The translations under genes were made by a program, and so were the position numbers. The notes beneath the pieces were generated by a model. The model did no database searches, was not told the DNA's origin, and saw nothing but the letters and a program-made list of their open reading frames with translations. A stretch of DNA of 64,000 bases from Siphonodentalium dalli (lineage: Eukaryota > Mollusca > Scaphopoda > Gadilida > Siphonodentaliidae): contig CP136066.1 of assembly GCA_032622095.1 (NCBI GenBank), forward strand, positions 147,465,559 through 147,529,558, written 5' to 3'. Shown in pieces: positions 54,581-63,900 of this stretch. Position 1 is the first letter of the stretch. Each line of letters starts with the position of its first letter.

Positions 54581-56313
54581 ATCATCAGGGGCATCGATAA
54601 AAGATATTTATGAGTAAAAGAATTTTTTTTGGGGTTTATTAATTAATAAATAAAAAAAAAAAAAAAATAATAATAATAATAAATTGGGTACCATTTAGTT
54701 TAGCACTATGGTCATGTCGTGAATGTCTAATATAGCAACGTCTGTAATCGAGATTCACAGCATGAATATGCATGATTTAGGACATTTAAGGGCTTTGTGG
54801 ACCCAATTTTGTTCAAATAAAGGATTCTGTTCATGTATATTAGTAATAATAGAAACCATGCCCATTGATGCAACATTTTGAGAGTATACGTCATGGTGGA
54901 TTATGTTAGAAATACAAAATGTGAACTTTATTGAGATTTTAAAATTTACTGGCAATGGTCCAAGAAAAACAAAGTCCATATCTAAGAAACAAATATGGGA
55001 ATATGTACTGAACACTGTGATGAATGATGTACTACAAAAAAATATTATATTTCTTGAGTGTTCTTTGATAAAATTACTTTGAACCGGTTGTTGACAAATG
55101 ATATACTATCTTCATAATATGGTTGACTGAGAGGCAGCAGTTCATGGGTCAACCTTTCATGGCTGATGTTCAGTCTAGTGTGAATTGCTTTTACCAGTGT
55201 CAACTTCCACATGAGTGATTACCCTGAGTAAGTGGTGACCTACTTACTAGAATTAGTGTGGTGATCTGGTAGGGGTTTGATTAAGGATTAGCATTCTATT
55301 GTCAACAGAGTCCAGAGGAGTTACAATGGAGGCCCCCACCCCCCCTTTCGTACGCCGTATTCCATGCCCTGTTATGAGGTACGCCGTATTCCGGCCCCTC
55401 TGTTAGGAGGTATTTGGTATTCCAAAAATACCGGTATTCGTATGCCGACCTTCGACACCTTCCAAAAAATGATCATAATAATAATATAAATGCGATTTTT
55501 GTCACAATAAATTCACGGTTTGACATACAGAACATCGATCATCGTCATTTTCAAAATGACGATGATCGACGATCTGTATGTCTAAGTTAGATCATTTTAG
55601 ACGTGGACAATGCGGGATGATGTCACCGGCGTTCGTACAGCAAGTATATATCATTTGTCAGCAACCGGTTCAAAGTAATTTTACCAAAGAACACTAAAGA
55701 AATATAATTTGTTTTTTGTAGTACATCATTCATCACAGTGTTCAGTACATATTCCCATATTTGATTCTTAGATATGGACTTTGTTTTTCTTGGACCATTG
55801 CCTGTAAATTTAATTTTTTTAAATCTCAATCAAGTTCACATTTTGTATTTCTGACATAATCCACCATGACGTATAGTCTCAAAATGTTGCATCAATGGGC
55901 ATGGTTTCTATTATTACTAATATGAGGGCCCCTTCCCCCCTTTTCGTACGCCGGATTCGACCCATTTTGGACCCGTACGCCGGATTCAAGACACAAATTA
56001 TGCTGGATTCCGGATTCATGTATTTATATAAACGGATTCCATTTCGGGTGAAATATTGCGATTTGGTTCCTCATTTGGTCATAATAGATCATAATATCAT
56101 GAATTTTATATGGGATCCAATCTGATGCACACTCTTATAGGACTTAGTCCGTATATATTCGTTTGTATACGGTGCTCTTTATCTTTCCGGTCATTATTTG
56201 CGGCGGTTGTCCGAAGTGTAGATTTACCGAAACCGGCAAGAGTTACGGTTCCTAATTAGTGTCAAGGCCATTGCATCGAAATTGGATTCCTATAATTTTG
56301 CGTGTTTACCGGT

Positions 56314-56633
56314 ATGCTGCTAGAAACAGCGTGTAGGTTGTCATTTCGGGACGGAACTCGCCCCGAGATGAGGAGTTTTGTTGCTGAACTGAGCAACACT
56401 GTAAAACTGTCTGAGTTGAAAGCGATGTTAATGGAGAAATATGCTATTGACTGAATTTGACTCCTGGGTGAAGGCCAGGGGGGTCAGCCTGTACCAAATG
56501 CACGTCGCTGTGCGAAGGATAGCCAGAGACGAAGATTACCCCAGTGGTCGGTTTCTTCTTGCCGACACGGAAACGGAATGGACCAACGTCCGGGGATTAC
56601 TTTCGAACACTCCGACCACCCACAGCTTACATG
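56314..56633 (+). pseudogene. Exon-like coding fragment inside the TIR element, possibly frameshifted
   Basis: An ATG at 56314 opens a 46-codon frame ending at 56454. It overlaps a second ATG frame (from 56441) that stays open through 56633, where CATG is followed by GTGAGT, a strong splice donor. Both frames have unbiased, protein-like composition (CRLSFRDGTRPEMRSF; YQMHVAVRRIARDEDYPSG) and the segment is GC-richer than its surroundings. One single-base shift would join them. I do not recognise the protein. It may be the first exon of the autonomous element's own gene or a captured host exon. Confidence 0.5.
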
Positions 56634-57022
56634 GTGAGTACTGTTTACTGTCGTACTCACGCAGTCACAGTACCACGGGAGCTTGGAACGTCATCATCGA
56701 CGGTCATGTATATGTACCCTGAGACAGATTAGGGGTCGAATTAGGGGCGAGCGAGCGAAGTGAGCAGGGAATGATACGACCCTATAAATAGATTCGGCGT
56801 ATCCATCACCACTTACCGATACCGTAATGATAAAATTTGTTGACTTCCTGTAGCAAAGGTGATGGATACGCCACACTTTTTAAGAATGTTCATCTCGAAA
56901 TTATAAATGATCAAAACACTACCAATCAGACAATTTGCTGGTAATAACCTAGTCCTTGTTGTTCAGTGGTACCTAGTTATGAAACAGGCCAACTATTTTG
57001 TTATAAATATGCGAAAAAAGTA

Positions 57023-57137
57023 CCCACCCACCACCCCATCCATAGTATCTTATGAGCCGCAGGCGCTCGTATAGAGGTTACTAACCTCTATACGAGCGCC
57101 TGTGGCTCATAAGATACTATGGGTGGTGGGATGGGTT
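57023..57137. repeat. Long near-perfect palindrome plus third half-copy
   Basis: Arms of about 55 bp (CATAGTATCTTATGAGCC, GCGCTCGTATAGAGGTT and inverses) around a 2-3 base centre at about 57080. A further direct copy of one arm lies at 57150-57222 with GGGTGGCTGGATGGGGTGG. It can form a strong hairpin. Confidence 0.88.
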
Positions 57138-57577
57138 GGTGGGTGGTTGGTTACTAACCTCTATACAAGCACATGCGGCGCATAAGATACTATGGGTGGC
57201 TGGATGGGGTGGTGGGTGGGTAATCTGGTAATGAGTATTAAAATATAAATAAATTATAAATAATAAAAAAGCACAGTGTACTTAAAGATCTTTAAAACCA
57301 AGGATAAGACCATAAAGCCAAAGGCTTGTTTCCATGGTGATCATGGTTCCATTGTATTGAATATAAGATCTATTATATCATGTAAACTGAACATGAAATC
57401 GCTATTTGTTTCTTAAACTGGATTCCGGATTCCAGGGTCAATTTGAAGCTGGATTCCGGATTCCAGCGTCATTTTAAAACTGGATTCCGGACTCAAGGGG
57501 GGAGGGGCCCTCTAATATACATGAACATAATCCATTATTTGGACTCTATAAAATTTTGGGAAATTTTGGAAAAATTG

Positions 57578-58195
57578 TTGTGAAATTACCATAAACATTA
57601 GAATCCGGCGCCACCTATCGGCAGTATTCATCTGGCTGGAAGCACCAGTCTGGTGTATTTGTTATTGATCAACAGCGACGCCTAACGGAGCCCGGGAAAT
57701 GGAGGAACCAGTTTCCGGGAGTTGAGAGGTCAGACTAAATCTTCGACCAAAACAAACAAGCTGTTAATTATTCTTGATCTATTGAAATCTTCATTCATCG
57801 TGTTATTTCGTCAACCATATCTAGTAAGTATAATATCCTTTGCTTTATTATATATTATTCTTGTATGTAACAATCGTATTTTTACATCATTGGCGTCGTT
57901 TCGTTAAAAAATCGTGCATTTATAAACCCCAAATTTGTGTATCCTATTTTCGCGGCGGCATCGTGATTTCCTCGTGTTCGTCAAATTCGGTATTTTGCGT
58001 CTCGCGTCGTTTAATATCAAATATTTTCGTATATTATTGTATCTTTGTTGTAATAAAAGATGTTCTAATGTTTTGGATACTTTATGTGAGTTTTAGGTAG
58101 ATTTGGTGTGCAGAAATAGTTCACAATTTTCAATTGAAAAAAAGAGCAGATCTATTTTTCACAAAGTATTTTTTGCCAATACCAGTTATTGCAGT
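57578..58195 (+). promoter_or_regulatory. Presumed 5' LTR and leader of the Gypsy element
   Basis: Region between the neighbouring repeat and the gag ATG. It should hold promoter, R/U5, primer-binding site and packaging leader. AATAAAAG occurs near 58053. No diagnostic PBS was recognised. Overlapping short frames here are not supported. Confidence 0.45.
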
Positions 58196-60910
58196 ATGAG
58201 CAAAATAAATATCAATACAGCAGGTTTTGGGGATTTGCTCAAAATACCCAATGTGGATGATCGCATAGCAGCCGAGATCATTTTGAAACGTCGGGAAATA
58301 CCTAATTTGGTAAAAACTGATTTGATCGATATCCCAAGATTTAAAGGTTCAAAACAGCAGTGGTCAGTTATTGACTTCACACAAGTAACAAACATTCCTC
58401 CTGATAATTGGCTACCTTTCAAAATGGATCCAAATAAAACATCAAAAGTTGATGATTATTCAGATGGGTATGATCATGACCGGGTTGCAGCAGAATCATA
58501 TCCGATGACCCCCCCTCTTACTTCTAGCAAACAAGCCATTGAAAAAGAGCGGGCGGAAAGATATAAGGCCGAAAAGTCATTTATTCAGGGGGTAAAAGAG
58601 GTGTGGGACACACAGGATGTCGGTGTCGACACTCGACGCAAGTTGAGCTGGACGCCATCTACACAAAGTATTATGTCTCACAGTGTAGTATCAGTGGCGA
58701 CCGGGAATCCACAGTCATTTGGTTCAAATGTAATACCTGGGGCGGTCACAGAAATAACTCGTGCGACCGATACTTGCAGTTTTGGCGACCAGGTCCAATA
58801 TTCAACAGCGAGTGCCCACAGTACGTGGCAGGCCACTGAGAATTTACATCAAATTGTGACGTCGGCTATATTGAGCATGGGAATAAAAATCCCATCAGCT
58901 CAGTCAACCCTGCAAAATGTACAGTCTCAAATGTTGGATAATACAGGGTTATCTCTGGGAAACCAACAGTTTAGTGCTGTACAGACGTCCACAGCAAGTA
59001 CACATATGGCGACAACAATTCCAATAATGACTAATCCTGGGTACTCACAGGTGACATCAAATCTCTCCTATGCTGGGGGATCTAATCCGGGTATGGTACA
59101 GTCACAAATGAGTGATCAGGCTAGGGGTGTGCAAAGGTCGACATTGAATTTGAGTGATCAGGCTAGGGGTGGGCAAAGGTCGACATGGGATTTGAGTCAG
59201 CCACCTCCAAATTATGGTTGGCCTGATCAGAAGCAAATGTGTGGCAATGCGGCAACAATACAGCATAATCCTCAAGTTGGTTATCAACTTGGAGGTCCCC
59301 ATCCACAACCGGTCGTACAACTTCCGGTGGGACAACAACCGGTAAGTCAGCAGCCAGTCATGCAACAACCGGTGATGCCGCAGGTAAGTCAACAGCCAGT
59401 CATACAACAACAGGTAAGTCAACAGCCAGTCATGCAACAACATGGAAATCAGCAACAGGTAATACCACAACAGGTAATTCAGCAACCGGTAAATCCACAA
59501 CCGGCATATCAGCAACCAGTAAATCCACAACCGGCATACCAGCAACCGGCATATCAACAACTGGTAAATCCACAGCCGGCATATCAACAGCCGGCTAATC
59601 AGCAACAGGTAAATAGACAACCGGCTAATCAGCAACAGCCATATCAGCAACCGGTAAATAGACAACCGGCAAATCAGCAACAGCAATATCAGCAACTGGT
59701 AAATCCACAGCCGGCATATCAGCAACAGGTTTATCAGCAACAGGCAGCACATCAGCAACAGGCTTATCAAAATCAACCTCAGGGCCAACCTGGTTACCAG
59801 GAAAACCCCGGACCAAATATGCAAGATCATGGTCAACATCACGGGCACTATGGTCGAGATAGGCGTTTAGCACAAATGCCGAAAGGTTTTTTTTATGATG
59901 GGGTGGAAGCTTGGCAACCATTTAAATTGAAGTTTGTCAATTATGTTGAATCCCAGCAGTGGGGACCCGAGGAGACCAGGCATGCATTATGTTGGTGTCT
60001 CCGAGGAAAAGCAAGTGAATATTTCACTTTGCTTACAGAAAGGAATCCGGAAATGACGTCTGATCAGTTATTGATCGGACTTGAAAATCGTTTTGGGTTT
60101 CATGACCTGCCGGAAACCACACAGTTGAGGTTTCAACAGACGAAGCAAATTCCAGGTCAATCCTTGGAAGAATGGGCTGAGAATGTGCTGTCCTTGGCTA
60201 CTAGGGCATTTCGGGATTGTCCTTCCGAATTTGCTTTTCGACAGGCTGTTTTACGGTTTTGTCAAGGGTGCTCGGATACCAGAGCAGCCGAGTTGGTGTC
60301 CATGGAAACTCCGCAAACAATGGAGCAGGCCATAAACCGGATAAGATGGCATCAGCATAATTATGCTGCCATCCATGGTTCAAAAACCCCTCGTCGCGAT
60401 GTTCGCCAGCTATCGGCAGATAGTTCAGACGAGGAAAATGTACGAGTTGTGAGACCACAATCTCGTGGCAGGCCTAACCGGTTTCAAGGGAAACCACCAG
60501 ACACGTCAGGTTCTGAGGATAATTCAAACCCGGGGTCGAAGGGAGGTTATTCCAGATATCGGAATACAGGTGAGTTTTCTTTGTGGAAATCTCGTACTCT
60601 GGCTCTGGAGACCAGTGTGGAGAGTTTGCACAAGAAAATGGAAAGTATAGTTAACACATTAGCTAAGTGGGCACCTGGTACTGACAAATGGAGGGATAAA
60701 TCACCTCAGGCCCCAAATAAAGAATCTGGGGCACCTTCAAGGTCAAGGTCACCTTCACCTCAATCGAAACCTCAGTGCTATTCCTGCCGAGGTTACGGAC
60801 ATTACCAAAGAGACTGCCCATCCAGGAACCCAGCGAACCGTGCAAATAAAGAAGCGCATGTGAGGTTTTTAGAAAGTTTAAATGGGACAGGGGCAGATCA
60901 AGAGGTCTGA
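58196..60910 (+). CDS. gag: Gypsy Gag polyprotein with HhH-like N-terminus
   Basis: 904 residues from ATG 58196, long for a Gypsy Gag. The frame extends upstream to 58103, but the later ATG begins the conserved part. In order: a helix-hairpin-helix-like motif at about residues 4-38 (ININTAGFGDLLKIPNVDDR, then AAEIILKRRE), similar in layout to ComEA-type HhH; a low-complexity S/T/Q region; a Gln/Pro repeat region at about 370-530 built from short QQPVNPQPAYQQ-like units; a capsid-like retrotransposon gag domain at about 562-725 (AWQPFKLKFVNYVESQQW, RFCQGC); a predicted coiled coil near 803-825; an RS-rich stretch; and one CCHC zinc knuckle at 861-874 (CYSCRGYGHYQRDC). It forms the particle and packages RNA. 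The last 61 nt overlap pol. Confidence 0.9.
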   Translation: MSKININTAGFGDLLKIPNVDDRIAAEIILKRREIPNLVKTDLIDIPRFKGSKQQWSVIDFTQVTNIPPDNWLPFKMDPNKTSKVDDYSDGYDHDRVAAESYPMTPPLTSSKQAIEKERAERYKAEKSFIQGVKEVWDTQDVGVDTRRKLSWTPSTQSIMSHSVVSVATGNPQSFGSNVIPGAVTEITRATDTCSFGDQVQYSTASAHSTWQATENLHQIVTSAILSMGIKIPSAQSTLQNVQSQMLDNTGLSLGNQQFSAVQTSTASTHMATTIPIMTNPGYSQVTSNLSYAGGSNPGMVQSQMSDQARGVQRSTLNLSDQARGGQRSTWDLSQPPPNYGWPDQKQMCGNAATIQHNPQVGYQLGGPHPQPVVQLPVGQQPVSQQPVMQQPVMPQVSQQPVIQQQVSQQPVMQQHGNQQQVIPQQVIQQPVNPQPAYQQPVNPQPAYQQPAYQQLVNPQPAYQQPANQQQVNRQPANQQQPYQQPVNRQPANQQQQYQQLVNPQPAYQQQVYQQQAAHQQQAYQNQPQGQPGYQENPGPNMQDHGQHHGHYGRDRRLAQMPKGFFYDGVEAWQPFKLKFVNYVESQQWGPEETRHALCWCLRGKASEYFTLLTERNPEMTSDQLLIGLENRFGFHDLPETTQLRFQQTKQIPGQSLEEWAENVLSLATRAFRDCPSEFAFRQAVLRFCQGCSDTRAAELVSMETPQTMEQAINRIRWHQHNYAAIHGSKTPRRDVRQLSADSSDEENVRVVRPQSRGRPNRFQGKPPDTSGSEDNSNPGSKGGYSRYRNTGEFSLWKSRTLALETSVESLHKKMESIVNTLAKWAPGTDKWRDKSPQAPNKESGAPSRSRSPSPQSKPQCYSCRGYGHYQRDCPSRNPANRANKEAHVRFLESLNGTGADQEV
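59308..59780 (+). repeat. In-frame Gln/Pro codon minisatellite in gag
   Basis: Short units such as CAGCAACCGGTAAATCCA and CAACCGGCATATCAG repeat with variation, always in frame, giving QQPVNPQPAYQQ-like peptide. The length is likely to differ between copies of the element. The long leucine-rich frame on the opposite strand (59848-59102) is only the complement of this region. Confidence 0.85.
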
Positions 60911-63900
60911 ATGTGCCCCCAGGGAGTACACATGACCTCAACAGTAAAATGGATATTGGCAATGGTGACGAAATAACTATACAAAGGGTTAAATCATTTT
61001 CGGCTATCGAAATACCCTTACAAATTGCCGGTACCCATACCAACGCTGTTGTTGATACTGCGGCAGATTCAACTATCATTTCCGATAGGTTATTCCAGTT
61101 ATTGGAAGTTAAACCGCTGTTTATAAAATCAATGAAGTTTAATACTGCTGCCCGGGACAAACACATGTTTGGAAGTCTTGTGGGTCCTGTAGAAATTAAA
61201 GTGGGTGATTTAATCTGTATGGAAAATGTTTACGTGGCTCCCATTGAGGATCACATGTTGATGGGCATGGATTTCCTTAGAAAATATGATGCCCAAATTA
61301 CAGCAAATACTGGTGCGATCTCATTAGGTGAATGTCGGTTACCTACCATTCAATCTGAAGAGAAAAGAGCTAGCGTCGCCAGAGTTTGTGTGGCTCAGTA
61401 TACAGTGTTACCTCCTTTATCGGTTGTACGTTTGGAGTGTGACATTGATCCACTAGTTACAGATTTTATGATTGAGCCAAATCATGAATATCTTGATTTA
61501 GTGATACCCACGGTGCATTGTGGTTTAGATAACCCAACAATATGTTTTGTTAATGCTAGTGAAAGTGAAGTGCATATTAATAAAAACGATTGTATTGGGG
61601 AAGCTCAAGAAATTATACAGATATGCCAGCGAGATGACAAATCATTTGAGGGTCAACACGGGTTATCCGATGAGTTGACACTAACTGACATTACACCGGT
61701 CACAGATACGAGTGGTCAAGAAGACAAGGCAGATGAAATTGATCCTGTTCATGTGAACAAGCTGGAATGCAGCGATGAAATAACAGAGGATATCTCTGAT
61801 TGTTTTGATATGAACATGAGTGAAGTCCCAGAACTTCCTGCACATGTCCAAGAGTTATATGAACGCTCGTCTAAAAATATACCCGAAGAAGAAGCTTTGT
61901 TTTTTGCACACTTGTTACTTAAGTATCAGGATGTGTTTGCTAAAGACGAGTTTGATTTGGGTAATTTTAAAGAGATAGAGCATAGCATTCCTCTTGTGGA
62001 GGGAGCGCGTCCCATTAAACAACCAATGAGGCGCACTCCAGCTTGTTTCATTGACCAAGAAGAGGCACATTTGAAAAAACTACTGGAAGCCAAGGTCATT
62101 CAACCATCTATTTCTGAATGGGCGTCGGCTCCGGTGTTAGTCAAAAAACGTGACTCTACAATGAGGTGGTGTATAGATTATCGCCGGGTCAATGCTGTTA
62201 CTAGGAAAGAAGTCTATCCATTACCAAGAATCGACGATTGTCTAGACACGTTAGCAGGCAATTTATGGTTTGGTAAGGCCGACTGTATTTCTGCGTACCA
62301 TCAGGTCTCGGTTAGGAAAGAAGACCGGCCGAAGACAGCGTTCGTCAGTAGATACGGGACTTTTGAATACCGTAAAATGCCATTTGGTTTATTTGGGTCG
62401 CCGTTTACCTGGTGTCGAGTCATAAATTTAGTACTCCAAGGCCTAAATTGGGACATCTGTATAGGGTACATAGACGACCTGGTTCTGATGGGCGATTCGT
62501 TATGTACTCACCGTCAAAACATAGCCAAGGTTCTCGGTAGACTTCAAAAGTACCATCTCAAATTGAAGCCTAGTAAGTGTGCATTTTACCAGAAAGAAAT
62601 TGAATTTCTGGGGAGGAACGTAAGTGGAACTGGCATTACCATGTTAGACTCTTCCATAGAAACTGTGAAAAATTGGCCAGAACCAACTTGTACTCGAGAA
62701 GTCGAGAGTTTCTGTGGACTGGTGAATTACCACCGGAGTTTTATCAAGGGGTATGCCGAGTTGGCGAGACCATTATATGATGTTACTGGAAAAAAAGCTT
62801 TCAGATGGACCGAAGAGCAACAGTTGGCTTTTGACCAGTTAAAAGAGGCGCTAACAACTCCACCTGTCCTGGCATTACCGAATCTAACGGATCCACTGAT
62901 TGTCGACACTGACGCTAGTGGATTCGCAATTGGTGGCGAGATGTTGCAAGTTCAAAATGGCGAAGAGAGAGTGATTGCATATGGTAGTTTTGTGTTGTCA
63001 CCGCAACAGAAACGTTATTGTGCCACTAGACGCGAGTTACTCGCAGTGGTGCGATTTACCAGACAATTTCGTCATTATTTGCTTGGTCGAAAGTTTATAT
63101 TGAGAACTGACCATAGCAGCCTCAGATGGATTATGAACTTTAAAGAGCCACAAGGTCAAATAGCACGGTGGTTGGAAGAGCTGAGTTCATACGATATGGT
63201 CATACAGCATCGTAAAGGCTCACTTCACGTAAATGCCGATGCACTCTCACGAATACCTGTGAGTGATGATGTGTGTGAAGAATATTTTCCCGGATGTGAC
63301 CTAACAGGTCTTCCTTGTGGCGGGTGCAGATATTGCACTAGAGTTCACCAAAGCTGGGCCAAATTTGAAAATGATGTTGATGATGTCATTCCGTTGACGA
63401 AAGGTTTCATCACATTTGATTCGGATGATGAACCAGCTGAGGTGAGGCAGGTGATAAACCCCGGTATCTCTGAAGACGTATGGTTACCCTGGAAACTGGG
63501 AGAAACGTGGGGAAACCCACCAGAATTCTCCGGATCCATTTGCCCGGTTACGGGCTGGACACATACCCAATTGGATCTCAAATATACCCCAGATAGATTA
63601 CCTGATCTGAGGGTGAGAACAGTGAACCAGACTGATCAGTCGTTTCTGGCTGACGTATGTAGTCGTGAGGAACTGGCCGAGGTTCAGAGGAAAGATGCTG
63701 ATATTACTCCAATTATTGGCTGGTTAGAAACAGGAAGGGAACCTGGTGAGGGTGAACTCTTTCTGTGTAGTGAGGCCACCAAATATATGTGGATAAACCG
63801 GGCCAGGTTTCTCTTGAAAGACAATCTTCTACACAAAGTAAGAAGGGGGCTAAGCCAAGTCGTGGTTATACCTGCAAAATATGCTAAAGAAGTTTTGACC

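Larger units (their letters stand above)
55924..57512. mobile_element. TIR element with subterminal repeats and empty-site proof
   Basis: 1589 bp with ends GAGGGCCCCTTCCCCCCTT and, inverted from the right, GAGGGCCCCTCCCCCCTT, and TAATAT on both sides (55918-55923, 57513-57518). The inverted paralogous arm at 54837-54843 has a single uninterrupted copy of that site. GGATTCCGGATTC motifs are repeated inside both ends. The interior has an exon-like segment (56314-56633), a stem GGCGTATCCATCACC at 56793 and inverse, and a long palindrome at 57023-57137. The superfamily is unclear; a 6-7 bp target duplication is uncommon. Confidence 0.82.
54812..57543. repeat. Inverted-repeat structure interrupted by a TIR element
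   Basis: The left arm (54812-55110) is the inverse of 55641-55923 plus 57512-57543, with shared CAAAATGTGAACTT, GGCAATGGTCC and AACCGGTTG phrases. The right arm is split by the 1.6 kb element. The middle (55110-55640) holds a CGTACGCCG-rich fragment (55325-55460), related in sequence to the inserted element ends, and a 61 bp palindrome at 55522-55582 (CGATGATCGACGAT and inverse). Confidence 0.75.

Noticed and set aside
59102-59848. 248-residue leucine-rich frame on the minus strand
   Set aside because: It is the exact complement of the Gln/Pro codon repeats of gag. Its composition is explained entirely by that, and no independent motif is present.
60663-61166. 167-residue minus-strand frame
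   Set aside because: Antisense shadow of the gag end and pol start, which have clear motifs.
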